A DNA stretch of 64,000 nt. Origin: Zavarzinella sp. GTDB lineage: Bacteria > Planctomycetota > Planctomycetia > Gemmatales > Gemmataceae. The translations under genes and the position numbers were made by a program. The notes under the pieces were generated by a model. The model ran no database searches, was not told where the DNA came from, and worked only from the letters and a program-made list of their open reading frames with translations. The stretch covers positions 1,240,001-1,304,000 of the forward strand of contig JAWKTI010000001.1 of NCBI GenBank assembly GCA_041399155.1. The letters run 5' to 3'. Positions within the stretch are counted from its first letter, which is position 1, and each line of letters starts with the position of its first letter. Positions 19,009 to 28,419 of the stretch are shown here, one piece after another.

Positions 19009-20031
19009 GTGGTAAAACTAACTGGTTCGCCCAATCCCACTCTGCGGTGGGAGGCGACCTTGAGCGATCATATTATCGATTCCTGCTGGTCTGCGAATGG
19101 CTTATCGGTTGCTTGTGCGGAAGTTAGCGGGCCGATCAGCCTCTTTGATGTAAATCGTGGCAAGCTAGTGCACCGGTTGGCGGGGCACCAGTTTGGTACG
19201 ATGGCCCTTGCATGGCACCCCACAGAGGCATTGTTGGCAAGTGCTGGTCAGGATGGGAAAGCACGAATCTGGAATACCCAAACTGGAGAACTCGTTCAGG
19301 AATTCAAAACCAAATCGAGCTGGGTCACGCAGGTGTGCTGGTCTGCGAAAGGGAAGATTCTGGTCACCAGTTCAGGCAAATATCTGCAATTCTGGCAACG
19401 GGATGGCAAACTGATAATCGAACATGATGCACCAGCCACGATATCTGCTGTTGTGGTAGAGCCCTACAGTGCAAAGAAACTCGCCATGGCCAGTTATGGC
19501 GGGATTCTGTTTTTCTCGCCCACTGGGGAACCTGTAGGCAAACCTTTCCCATGGGCCAATTCCATCTTGTCGCTGGGTTGGTCGCCGGATGGCAAACTAT
19601 TGGCTGGTGGTGGACAGGATAGCAGTGTGCATTTCTGGTTTGTGAAAGATGGCAAATCGCTGGAAATGACTGGATACATGACCAAAGTTACCCGCACCGT
19701 CTGGAGTCCGGATAGTAAATTTCTCATCACTGATGGTGGGGATAAAGTAGTCATGTGGGACTGCAGTGGTGATGGCCCTGCCGGAAAAAATCCTGTTTTG
19801 GGTGACCTCCACCAATCAATGGTTTCCGCCTTGGCAGCACAGTATCGCGCACCATTAGTGGCATCTGGGGATGAACAGGGTGTCATTGGCTTGTGGTACC
19901 CCCACCAGCAGGGGAAGCTGGTTGCACAACAGCCCTTTCCTGAGTTGGTTTCACACTTGAGCTGGTCTCCTGGTGATGGTCGTCTGCTGGCAGCAGGAGG
20001 CAGTGGGACAATCCAACTGTTTACTGTGTGA
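19009..20031 (+). CDS. WD40 repeat protein
   Basis: 340 residues from a GTG start. WD40 blades run the whole length: LAGHQFGTMALAWHP, then ASAGQDGKARIWNTQTGE, ILSLGWSPDGKLLAGGGQD and similar, consistent with a seven-bladed propeller. There is no signal peptide, so it is likely cytoplasmic. It is a scaffold for protein contacts; no partner is indicated. It converges with the DUF1501 gene, whose stop is one base away. Confidence 0.9.
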   Translation: MVKLTGSPNPTLRWEATLSDHIIDSCWSANGLSVACAEVSGPISLFDVNRGKLVHRLAGHQFGTMALAWHPTEALLASAGQDGKARIWNTQTGELVQEFKTKSSWVTQVCWSAKGKILVTSSGKYLQFWQRDGKLIIEHDAPATISAVVVEPYSAKKLAMASYGGILFFSPTGEPVGKPFPWANSILSLGWSPDGKLLAGGGQDSSVHFWFVKDGKSLEMTGYMTKVTRTVWSPDSKFLITDGGDKVVMWDCSGDGPAGKNPVLGDLHQSMVSALAAQYRAPLVASGDEQGVIGLWYPHQQGKLVAQQPFPELVSHLSWSPGDGRLLAAGGSGTIQLFTV

Positions 20032-20032
20032 A

Positions 20033-21376
20033 TTAAGCGATCAGTTCGTTGATCACATTGCCACGTGATATGGGGATGGGACGATTCAGGCTGTCCCGCA
20101 TTTCCGTTTCGGGATCAATCCCTAACTGATGATAGATTGTTGCAGAAATATCTTCAGGCCTTGCTTGCCCCACTGTAGGATATGCTCCAATTTTATCCGA
20201 TGCGCCGTATATATGTCCCCCTTTAATGCCACCTCCGGCCATGACAGCGGTATAGCATTGCGGCCAGTGATCTCGACCTGCAGCGGGGTTGATCTTGGGT
20301 GAACGACCGAATTCGCCCATCCACAGCACAAGGGTATCTTTCAATAATCCACGTTCATGTAGATCGGAGATCAATGCCGATAAAGTTTGATTTGTGATAG
20401 GCAGCAGCCATTCTTTCAGCACCGGATCTGCTGGTTGACCTCGAAACCCGTGCTGATCCCAGCCGTTTCTGGTGCCACCAATAGAACTGGAGAGATACAC
20501 ATTGATAAACTTGGCTCCCGCTTCAATGAGTCGGCGGGCCAGCAGGCAACTCTGGCCATAGGTGGTGCGTCCATAGCGGTCGCGAGTCTTTTTACTTTCA
20601 GCATTCAGGTCGAACGCTTGTCGAAACTTATTTGTGCTCAACATTGACAGTGCTTTGTGAAACGACTCATCCAGCCCACGAGCAATCGCAGTCTGTTCCA
20701 TGAGATTCGTTTGCCGATCAATCATGTCCACCAATTGCTTGCGATTATTCAGTCGCTCGAGCGAAATACTGTCAGGCAGTGTCAGTTCCGGCAGGCGAAA
20801 CTCGGCACTATTTGGATCATTTGTAAAGAAAAAGGGATTGTGAGACTTTCCCAGGAAACTGGCGTGCTGTCCCGGTGTTACCGAGCCGTCCCGCAAGGTA
20901 TATGGAAACGATACAAAGGTGGGCATACCGTTGCTGGCAGGCGCGAAACGGTCTACCACACTTCCGAAGGCGGGGAATAGTTCGAGGGTATCGCGCAGCC
21001 TGATATCATCCACAGGAGGAGGGAAACCTGTCAAACTGTAATAGGTGGCTGAGTTGTGGTTTTTCATCCGGTGCTGCATGCATCGAATTACCGTCAGGTG
21101 GTGGGCAATTTTTGCGACATCGGGAAGAAGTTCGCACACCTGCATGCCGGGAACACGAGAGGCAATTGGCTTGAAACTACCTCGTATCTCTTCGGGAGCA
21201 TCGGGTTTCATATCAAATGCTTCGTGCGAACTGGGCCCACCAAACTGATGCAGATAGATCACATGTTTGGCGGCTGCAATTTTCGACGCACTCTGGGCAA
21301 TTGAAGGTATTGCCAGTCCCGCAACTGACGCACAGGAAACCTGCAATAGCCTTCGGCGATTCAGAAAATGGCGCAT
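20033..21376 (-). CDS. DUF1501 domain protein (second copy)
   Basis: 447 residues with a Tat-like leader (LNRRRLLQVSCASVAGLA). The DUF1501 core is recognisable from VIYLHQFGGPSSHEAFDMK near the start and VLWMGEFGRSPKINPAAGRDHWP near the C-terminus. It is clearly a diverged paralogue of the copy at 9229. It is 13 bases downstream of its own DUF1549/DUF1553 partner on the same strand, the usual pairing. It is exported and of unknown enzymatic role. Confidence 0.92.
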   Translation of the reverse strand: MRHFLNRRRLLQVSCASVAGLAIPSIAQSASKIAAAKHVIYLHQFGGPSSHEAFDMKPDAPEEIRGSFKPIASRVPGMQVCELLPDVAKIAHHLTVIRCMQHRMKNHNSATYYSLTGFPPPVDDIRLRDTLELFPAFGSVVDRFAPASNGMPTFVSFPYTLRDGSVTPGQHASFLGKSHNPFFFTNDPNSAEFRLPELTLPDSISLERLNNRKQLVDMIDRQTNLMEQTAIARGLDESFHKALSMLSTNKFRQAFDLNAESKKTRDRYGRTTYGQSCLLARRLIEAGAKFINVYLSSSIGGTRNGWDQHGFRGQPADPVLKEWLLPITNQTLSALISDLHERGLLKDTLVLWMGEFGRSPKINPAAGRDHWPQCYTAVMAGGGIKGGHIYGASDKIGAYPTVGQARPEDISATIYHQLGIDPETEMRDSLNRPIPISRGNVINELIA

Positions 21377-21389
21377 GTTCGATCCCTTT

Positions 21390-23597
21390 TCAACGTTTTA
21401 ACAAAAACTCTTTCGCGTTGATCATACTCCAGGCAATATCTTCAAATGCAGCCCGTCGATCTGTGCTGCGTAGAACATAGTCAACCAACTTGTTCAGTTC
21501 TGCATGAGATGGCCTGCGGGTGAAGCCCCACCAGTAAAGATCTTCAATAGAAGCGGCAATTTGTGATGGTGAGCTGACAGGTAAGTAGCCTGCTAAGCGA
21601 TTATCTGGTTCGGTCAGCAGGCTTTGCAGCAAATCACCGTTGAGCAATTGAAAAGATTGCAGTACCCCTGGGTCATCATTCCGTTCACAATCACAGGTCA
21701 AAAGCCGCTCCGGTTTCCCGAAGGTTTTCAGGAATCGACTGCTGGCATCAGCAGTTTTACCCCGCGCTACCGCAGGTAAGGCGGGTAACTCACCTGCACG
21801 CATACCTACCGGATAACCAGCAATTTTAGGTTTGGTGCCGAGCATTTGGGCGACCGCATCGTGGAGAACTTCTGCCTGAAATGGCCGCACCATCATGCGA
21901 GAAAAATGTCGCTCATCTGCATGTTCCGTTTCTTCACTGGAGCGACGCTGGTAAGCATCTGATGTCATGATTAGACGTAGGATTGGTTTCAATCGAAAAT
22001 GATGTTTGCGAAACTCTGTGGCCAGAAAATTCAGTAAGGGTTCATTGACTGGCGGGTTCGATGCGCGAAAATCATCATTCGGTTCAACAAGTCCTTTGCC
22101 GAACAAATGGTACCAGATTCTGTTGGCCTGGGCGCGGGCAAAAAACTGATTCTGAGGATTAGAAAGCCAATTGCCCAATTGGCCCAGATAATCACTGTTT
22201 GCTGCAAGTGCTTCCATTTCACCCAGCAACCGAGGTTGAAGGCTTAAACCACCTTTTGGATTCGGCATCGATAATTTCAGATTGACAAAAATCTGCTGTT
22301 CGCCAGAAAATTCATGCTGATCAAGCTGATCTTTGCGATTATTCGAGAGTACTCGGTAGTCAATCTGACTGAAAGTAGCGGCAAACTGGTGGTAATCCTG
22401 CTGAGTCCACTGATCAAATGGATGATTATGACATTTGGCACAGCCAATACGTACTCCAAGAAATACTTGTGCTACTGCTTCAGCACGAGAGTAGGGATCG
22501 CGAAGTGAGCGGTACAGGTTTGTTTCTGGACGCTGATAACTGCTGCCCCGCGCTGAAACGATAGCAGCAGCGAACTCATTCAAAGGCTGATCGCCTGCAA
22601 TCTGAGAACGGATCCATTCGTAAAAAACTTTAACCCCTTTGGCATCAAGCGCTTTTTCTTCGTTCCGTAACAGATCAGACCATTTTTGTGCCCAATGGTG
22701 GGCAAGTTCCGGTCTTTTCAGCAATTCATCGATTAACTTGGTGCGTTTTTCCGTATCCTTCTGTTCCAGAAAAGCTTTTGCTTCAGATGGTGTTGGCAAT
22801 ATACCCAGTAAATCGAGATAACTCCGACGTAAGAAAATGGCATCATCAGCCAAAGGAGCAGGCGTGATCCGTCTCAGGTGGAGCTGTTGCTGAATCAAGG
22901 CATCAATAGGGTGGGGAGGATTTGCTGCAGGGGGTTGATAATCCGTACGGTTCGGTGCAATGGCGACAACAATTGGTAACTGAAACTGTTGAAAGCGGAC
23001 AGCAATTGTGGTTTCTCCCAAAGAGAGTCGCTGCAATTTCCCATCCTGAGCAACTGCAACAATCCCTTCTTCGGCAAGATCGTAGTTGCACAGGTGCGTT
23101 AGATTGCGTACTGTCCCATCAGAAAACCTGCCTGTGACCAATAATTGAGGCATTTCCTGATCGGCTTCGAACTTGATGATGAGCCGCGGACGGACATCCA
23201 AAGCCACAATTTTCGGTGCTGATTTTGAATCGAATGTGGCACCGTGTCGAATCCAGTCGGCCAAAATCTGATACTCAGGAGATTCTACAGAAAAGCGAGG
23301 CCCACCTTCGTGAGCAATCAGCCCCACTGCTTTTTGAAGAATAATGCTGGTTTCCGGTTGAAAGATGTTAATTCGTCGGCCGAAATGTTCCCGCGTCAGA
23401 CGTTCGTGATCAAAAGCCGAGTCTTCACCACGCAGTGATAATTTGAACCCACCTTTGCCATTCAGATTGCCGTGGCAAGCACCCATATTGCAACCTGAAC
23501 GGCTGAGTACCGGCATTACTTCATTGATGAATGACGGTGAATCAGCACCGATTGCAGATCCGGCAAGAAATAACAGGTAAAATGAAGAAAATCTCAT
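21390..23597 (-). CDS. DUF1549/DUF1553 protein with Ig-like domain (second PSCyt-type)
   Basis: 735 residues with a signal peptide (about 1-18). The N-terminal haem-like motif is CNMGACH (C36, C41, H42): two cysteines four residues apart rather than the usual CxxCH. A bacterial Ig-like (Big2-type) segment follows (about 128-215, with GRFSDGTVRNLT). DUF1549 then contains a normal CAKCH in CAKCHNHPFDQW, and DUF1553 lies at the C-terminus (ANRIWYHLFGKGLVEP). It is paired with the DUF1501 gene downstream. It is shorter than the 834-residue copy at 10693 and has a different N-terminal domain order. Periplasmic location is inferred. Confidence 0.9.
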   Translation of the reverse strand: MRFSSFYLLFLAGSAIGADSPSFINEVMPVLSRSGCNMGACHGNLNGKGGFKLSLRGEDSAFDHERLTREHFGRRINIFQPETSIILQKAVGLIAHEGGPRFSVESPEYQILADWIRHGATFDSKSAPKIVALDVRPRLIIKFEADQEMPQLLVTGRFSDGTVRNLTHLCNYDLAEEGIVAVAQDGKLQRLSLGETTIAVRFQQFQLPIVVAIAPNRTDYQPPAANPPHPIDALIQQQLHLRRITPAPLADDAIFLRRSYLDLLGILPTPSEAKAFLEQKDTEKRTKLIDELLKRPELAHHWAQKWSDLLRNEEKALDAKGVKVFYEWIRSQIAGDQPLNEFAAAIVSARGSSYQRPETNLYRSLRDPYSRAEAVAQVFLGVRIGCAKCHNHPFDQWTQQDYHQFAATFSQIDYRVLSNNRKDQLDQHEFSGEQQIFVNLKLSMPNPKGGLSLQPRLLGEMEALAANSDYLGQLGNWLSNPQNQFFARAQANRIWYHLFGKGLVEPNDDFRASNPPVNEPLLNFLATEFRKHHFRLKPILRLIMTSDAYQRRSSEETEHADERHFSRMMVRPFQAEVLHDAVAQMLGTKPKIAGYPVGMRAGELPALPAVARGKTADASSRFLKTFGKPERLLTCDCERNDDPGVLQSFQLLNGDLLQSLLTEPDNRLAGYLPVSSPSQIAASIEDLYWWGFTRRPSHAELNKLVDYVLRSTDRRAAFEDIAWSMINAKEFLLKR

Positions 23598-23669
23598 GCT
23601 TGATTTCGGTGGGTTCTCACTTCACCATCATAACAGATAGGCAATGGGTGATCCAGCAGAAAGCAGGCG

Positions 23670-24233
23670 TTATTCTGAGGAGATGACATTGCCCAGTGAA
23701 GAGCGAAAACGCTCGACAGAGCTTCGAACTTCGCGTGTTGCTTCAGCGGCACCATCCCAACCAAGAGACTCAGTAATGGCGCCTTCAAGTTGCTTGTAGG
23801 TGCCAAAAAAGTGCTCCACTTCACGCAGAAAGTGAGGTGGGACATCTTCCAGTACTTTCACGTGACCAAAAAGCGGGTCAGCATTGGGTACCCCAAGCAC
23901 TTTAAAGTCATCAAAACCCTTATCTTTCATGCGAAACATCCCCACCACACGGGCTTCGATCAGGCAGCCGCTGAAGGTGGGTTCATTAACCATCACCAGA
24001 ATGTCCAATGGGTCACCATCGGCTGCAAGTGTCTGGGGGATAAAGCCGTAATCACCAGGATAAACCGAAGATGAATACAGATAACGATCCAGTTTGATCA
24101 TTCCCGTGTTCTTATCCAGTTCAAACTTATTCCGTTTGCCTTTCGGAATTTCCACGATCATGTTTACCACGGAAGGAATATTCGTTCCGGGTGGGATCAT
24201 CATCATATCGAACATATGCGGTCGCCCTGCCAT
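23670..24233 (-). CDS. ppa: Inorganic pyrophosphatase (family I)
   Basis: 187 residues, the family's usual size. It hydrolyses pyrophosphate to phosphate in the cytosol, driving biosynthesis. The metal-binding block DGDPLDILV is intact, with EIPKGKRNKFE and YPGDYGFIPQTLA at the N-terminus and GVPNADPLF later. It is single, with the Dabb protein gene about nine bases upstream on the same strand. Confidence 0.97.
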   Translation of the reverse strand: MAGRPHMFDMMMIPPGTNIPSVVNMIVEIPKGKRNKFELDKNTGMIKLDRYLYSSSVYPGDYGFIPQTLAADGDPLDILVMVNEPTFSGCLIEARVVGMFRMKDKGFDDFKVLGVPNADPLFGHVKVLEDVPPHFLREVEHFFGTYKQLEGAITESLGWDGAAEATREVRSSVERFRSSLGNVISSE

Positions 24234-24242
24234 GGGTAATTC

Positions 24243-24584
24243 TCATTCAACGGTTAAAGATGCTGTAGGCTTCATTTGTCGGACCAGAGAATCAAAAACT
24301 CTAACTTTTTTCCAGGTTGCTTTATTTTCGCTGATGAACTGATTATGGGTTGGGTCAACCTGGTAGGCATCGTGTGCGGCACGGTCAAGAAAGACGATGT
24401 GCAAGGCCACATCAAAATCAAGATCGTTCACTTCGCGTCGTAAATCATGATCCAACCCACCGCAGAAAAATGCAACGATACCCGGTTGAATGGTCAGATA
24501 TTTCTCGCAGGCTTGAATCAGCGCAGCGACGTTCTCCGGACTGCGTTCCAGCAAACTGAAATAAACATTATGACAAAGCAGCAT
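24243..24584 (-). CDS. Dabb (stress-responsive A/B barrel) family protein
   Basis: 113 residues from ATG 24584. The frame extends to 24689, but the homologous part starts at MLLCHNVYFSLLERSPE, and the upstream extension would overlap the neighbouring protease gene. VALHIVFLDRAAHDAYQVDPTH is the characteristic ferredoxin-like core of the Dabb family. The function is unknown; such small dimeric barrels are often linked to stress responses. It lies just upstream of ppa on the same strand. Confidence 0.8.
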   Translation of the reverse strand: MLLCHNVYFSLLERSPENVAALIQACEKYLTIQPGIVAFFCGGLDHDLRREVNDLDFDVALHIVFLDRAAHDAYQVDPTHNQFISENKATWKKVRVFDSLVRQMKPTASLTVE

Positions 24585-24652
24585 TGTGATTTCCGAAGAT
24601 TCCAGAATCGAAATAAATAATTGACTACAGCAGTCAATTGTGGTCACTAATC

Positions 24653-26152
24653 TTAAGGCAATGATATGGTTTGCCGCGTTGCAGCCCAATTGTTCGTTGC
24701 AGAAATGATGGTGATTTCTAATTTTTCCTGTTCACGGCATGCCTGATAGAAATCACTGGGCTGTTTGATTGATTTGCCATTGACCTCGATGATCACTACC
24801 TGTTGCTGTTCCATCAGTCCCTGGAATTTCTTTGCAGCAGGGCTGTCGGGCACAACTTCTTTCAGCACCACTCCCTCTGGTAAATTGGAATTAATGTTCA
24901 GGATGCTGGCGTAGTCGATCAACATCCCAAATACCGGATGGGGACGATTCTGGGCGATAAATGGCTCACGGTGGCCTGCTTTCGTCAGGCGTACTTCGAC
25001 AGTTCTCTTTGTCCCCCGAATCGTGCTGGTTTCAATGGTTACCACATTTCCAGCAAGGGCTGCGCCAATGTTCAAAAAAAGATCGTCATGATCTCGAATA
25101 GGTTCGCGATCGATGGTTGTTATCCATTCCCCGCCTCGAATACCTGCACGATAAGCGGGTGTGTTCGGCAGGCAATCACTTACCAGAATCCCATTTCGAA
25201 GTTGCTGGCGTCGGTCTTCTACGTTTATTGACACACCTAAAAAACCGTATTCCACTTCTTTTCCCTGTAACAGCACGTCAACAATGCGTTTCGTATTGCG
25301 GTTCAGTGGGATGGCATAAGAAGGTTGGAAATCCACCGGTTCACCTGGCTGGGCGGTGGATATCGCAATCAGTTTCCCGTTCAGGTCGAAAATTGCCCCA
25401 CCTGAACAGGTGGTGTTCGTTCTGAAGTCTGTTTGAATGAGAGTGTCGTACTGAGCCAGCGGCTTATTTCGCTTAATTTCATCTACCGGTCCGGAGGTGC
25501 GTTTCCGCAGATTGCTAATGATTCCCCACGTGACATCCGGCCCAAGTTGGCGGAAATTGGGCCGGACAGGGGAGCAGAGCGAAATAATCAGATCACCTTT
25601 GGAAAATTCGGTGGCACTGGATAGCTTGATGGACTGGAGATTTTTGGGCGGGTGCAGCAGTTTCAGCACAGCCAGATCGGCTCGCTTGTCTGCCGCGTAA
25701 ATATCTGCGTAACTACCGCCGATTGTCTCACTGAACTGGACGTATAACCTTGTCGCACCTTCAATTACGTGGTAGGTAGTCAGTACCAGGCCAGAATCAT
25801 CCAGCAGAATACCCCCACCGTAGTTTTCTGGAATGTTCAGTGGGTGGGACAAATCCAGTTTAATCAACGATCTTTTTTCAATTTCTAACTTTGTGGCAAA
25901 ATCTGCTGGTAGTTGAAAGCCGCCGAGTTTTCCAGGTTCGGCGGTAGAAGGTCCCTGGTCATATCGGGTATATGCTTTCGAACGAGAAACCAGGACAGTC
26001 GCGATTGCCGGTTGAGATTTCTCTACAATCTGCCTGACTGATTGCTGGAGCTTTTGCAAAGGTGCTGGTGGCTGGGCAGATATGTTCTGGTTCGAACCAA
26101 AAACGAGCCAGCACCCGATGATGCACAACGACTTCAGATCTATTCCTGCCAT
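24653..26152 (-). CDS. Trypsin-like serine protease with two PDZ domains (HtrA-like)
   Basis: 499 residues with a signal peptide ending about residue 27 (ISAQ). Trypsin-like domain (about 100-300) with an intact triad: H128 in TTYHVIEG, D159 in RADLAVLK, and S250 in TTCSGGAIF (the usual GNSGGP loop changed to TCSGGA). PDZ1 (about 303-400) contains YGFLGVSINVED, and PDZ2 lies at about 425-499. It is predicted to be a periplasmic quality-control protease of the S1C type. It is a single gene, divergent from pyrD. Confidence 0.87.
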   Translation of the reverse strand: MAGIDLKSLCIIGCWLVFGSNQNISAQPPAPLQKLQQSVRQIVEKSQPAIATVLVSRSKAYTRYDQGPSTAEPGKLGGFQLPADFATKLEIEKRSLIKLDLSHPLNIPENYGGGILLDDSGLVLTTYHVIEGATRLYVQFSETIGGSYADIYAADKRADLAVLKLLHPPKNLQSIKLSSATEFSKGDLIISLCSPVRPNFRQLGPDVTWGIISNLRKRTSGPVDEIKRNKPLAQYDTLIQTDFRTNTTCSGGAIFDLNGKLIAISTAQPGEPVDFQPSYAIPLNRNTKRIVDVLLQGKEVEYGFLGVSINVEDRRQQLRNGILVSDCLPNTPAYRAGIRGGEWITTIDREPIRDHDDLFLNIGAALAGNVVTIETSTIRGTKRTVEVRLTKAGHREPFIAQNRPHPVFGMLIDYASILNINSNLPEGVVLKEVVPDSPAAKKFQGLMEQQQVVIIEVNGKSIKQPSDFYQACREQEKLEITIISATNNWAATRQTISLP

Positions 26153-26228
26153 AAAATTGTCTTACCATAACCATTTCTGAAGCCAAGAGGCACGCCGAAG
26201 GTTCCCACGGTCGGCACTGCGAAAAACA

Positions 26229-27143
26229 ATGATGATTGCTCTCGATACCAGGCTGGGGCGTATTGCCTTCAACAACCCCATTTTAACAGCTTCCGGCACA
26301 TTTGGTTATGCCAAAGAGCTGGAAGGTACGGTCGATTTTTCGCAGTTAGGCGGGATCATTCCCAAAACAATTACTGTAGAACCTCGGATTGGCAACCCAC
26401 CTCCACGTACTTTAGAAACCCCGAGTGGGCTGCTGAACGCTATTGGGCTGGATAACGACGGCCTTGAGTATTTTCTGGAGAACCATCTGCCTTATCTTTT
26501 AAATCTCCCCACTGCTATTGTGGTAAATATCGCTGGCAAAACACAAAATGAATTCGTTCTGATGTGTAAGCGACTATCAGGATATTCTGGGATTACTGCC
26601 TTAGAGCTCAACCTCTCCTGTCCCAATGTCAGTGGGGGGATTGATTTTGCCGTAAATCCTTTGCTGGCAAGGACAATTGTCGAAGAATGCCGTGCAGTGA
26701 CTGAGATCCCACTCATTGCCAAGTTATCCCCTTTGGTGGCAAACATTGTTGAAATCAGCCGTGCCGTAGCGGATGGTGGTGCGGATGCGGTTTCAATTGC
26801 GAATACTTTTCCTGCAATGGCGATCAACTGGCGGCAGAAAAAGCCAGTTTTGGGCAACAAAACTGGTGGGTTAAGTGGTCCGGCAATCAAGCCAATCATT
26901 TTAAAGTTGGTTTGGGAAGTCGCACGTGCGAACGTGATACCGATTATTGCTGTAGGTGGAATAGCCAGTATCGACGATATTATGGAGTACGGTTTGGCAG
27001 GTGCATCCGCAGTTCAGGTGGGAACATCGAATTTTTACCAACCCCAGCACTGCTCAACATTTGTGCACAATCTGCCTGATTGTATTGCATCGCTGGGTTA
27101 TCATGCATGGTCTGAAATGGTTGGTGCCTGCCACAAAATGTGA
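26229..27143 (+). CDS. pyrD: Dihydroorotate dehydrogenase, class 1 type
   Basis: 304 residues. It oxidises dihydroorotate to orotate in pyrimidine synthesis with FMN. The class 1 active-site cysteine is visible in LNLSCPNVSGG. The N-terminal LTASGTFGYAKELEG and C-terminal NTFPAMAIN and IIAVGGIASIDD (phosphate/FMN loop) support the call, best matching the 1B (NAD-linked) type. Type 1B needs PyrK, which is not in the window. The start is one of two consecutive ATGs (26229 or 26232). Confidence 0.93.
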   Translation: MMIALDTRLGRIAFNNPILTASGTFGYAKELEGTVDFSQLGGIIPKTITVEPRIGNPPPRTLETPSGLLNAIGLDNDGLEYFLENHLPYLLNLPTAIVVNIAGKTQNEFVLMCKRLSGYSGITALELNLSCPNVSGGIDFAVNPLLARTIVEECRAVTEIPLIAKLSPLVANIVEISRAVADGGADAVSIANTFPAMAINWRQKKPVLGNKTGGLSGPAIKPIILKLVWEVARANVIPIIAVGGIASIDDIMEYGLAGASAVQVGTSNFYQPQHCSTFVHNLPDCIASLGYHAWSEMVGACHKM

Positions 27144-27154
27144 AAGTTATTTCA

Positions 27155-28288
27155 TCATTTTTCAGGATCCGGCTTTGGTTCTTCTTTTGGTATCGGCATG
27201 GTGATCCTGCGAATGGCTAATTTTGCTGCCTCACGAACATTCAATTGAAGGTCCGATTCTGCCTTGCGGATGTCTGGCAAAGCGGATTCTGCTGCTGGAC
27301 CCAATGCACCCAGTTCAGAGACGATCGCAAGCCGCACTTCACCTTCGGTATCTTTTACCAGCCTTTCTCCGAGAAAATCCAGGTGATTATTCAAATCAGC
27401 TCCCAGACTGCGTGCGAGAGAATGCACTGCAAACGCACGTACCGTGCGATCAGCATCTTTCTCGATGGTCTCCAAAAGTGCCGGCACCGCAGGCAGTACA
27501 TCAGAACCCATCTTTTCTAGCGCAAGTACAATCTGCGTACGGACTTCCACAGATTCATCCTTCAACAAAGCCTTCGCAAGTGTGGGGACTGCAGAGTTTG
27601 CCATACGACCTAACAGCATAATGGAACGGGCTGCTTCTTTTCGCACATTTTTCTCAGCATCGTTTAGCAAGACTTCACCTAAATTGCCAACGGATGGGAT
27701 TGCTCCATTACCAAGTCGACCCAGAGTAAATGCAGCAGCCAGGCGAACGGTGGGATCTTTATCTTTCAACAAAGCATTCAAGTTTGGCAGAATACTGACC
27801 GCACTGACCCCCACCTGACCTAAAGAAGTCGCAGCAGCCGCACGTACTTTGGCTTCGGGATCATCAAGTGCTTTGATTAAGGAAGGCAGCGCGGGCTGGG
27901 CTTTTTCCCCACCTTTGCCTAATGCCTCAGCAGCCATTGCCCGAACTTCAGGCGATTTGTCTGTAAGCATCGTATCTGCTAAGGGTGCGACCAGTTTCTG
28001 GATATGTTCCTGCTTGAAGTTTTTCACTAATCCTACCACTCGCAGGCGAACTACAGGTGTTGTTTCGTTGGCAAGCGATACCTGGAAAGCCTCTAATACT
28101 TTGGCATCTTTCTTTTCGTCCAGTGCCAGAATGATCGCCGCAACAAGTCTCTGGTTAGGTGTTTTTCCCTCTTTCAGCTCTACTATCCACTCGGAAATTG
28201 TTTTCCCACGGATCATTGGTTCTTGTGCTGATGTGCTGAAACACCACCCAAAACTAACGAAAGTGGTAACGACGATAAAACGCAGCAT
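27155..28288 (-). CDS. HEAT repeat protein, secreted
   Basis: 377 residues from ATG 28288 (a TTG at 28309 would add seven residues). A signal peptide (about 1-20, ending STSAQE) is followed by about nine to ten HEAT repeats with the core pattern L-x-D-x-x-x-x-V-R-x-x-A-A-x-x-L-G-x-x-G. It ends in an E/K/P-rich tail. It is probably a periplasmic scaffold; the partners are unknown. It converges with pyrD. Confidence 0.87.
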   Translation of the reverse strand: MLRFIVVTTFVSFGWCFSTSAQEPMIRGKTISEWIVELKEGKTPNQRLVAAIILALDEKKDAKVLEAFQVSLANETTPVVRLRVVGLVKNFKQEHIQKLVAPLADTMLTDKSPEVRAMAAEALGKGGEKAQPALPSLIKALDDPEAKVRAAAATSLGQVGVSAVSILPNLNALLKDKDPTVRLAAAFTLGRLGNGAIPSVGNLGEVLLNDAEKNVRKEAARSIMLLGRMANSAVPTLAKALLKDESVEVRTQIVLALEKMGSDVLPAVPALLETIEKDADRTVRAFAVHSLARSLGADLNNHLDFLGERLVKDTEGEVRLAIVSELGALGPAAESALPDIRKAESDLQLNVREAAKLAIRRITMPIPKEEPKPDPEK

Positions 28289-28419
28289 GGTGAACCTCTG
28301 GCAAAACAAGAACTTTCATTATCATGGACGACTGGACGAGGGTCAAACAACTTTTTCGTGCTGTTACTAACCAAAGCAAACAAGAAGGAAGTAAAAATGA
28401 ATTAATTCTAATTAATGAA

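Noticed and set aside
24585..24689. N-terminal extension of the Dabb frame
   Set aside because: It runs into the protease coding end and shows no Dabb similarity; the family starts at ATG 24584.
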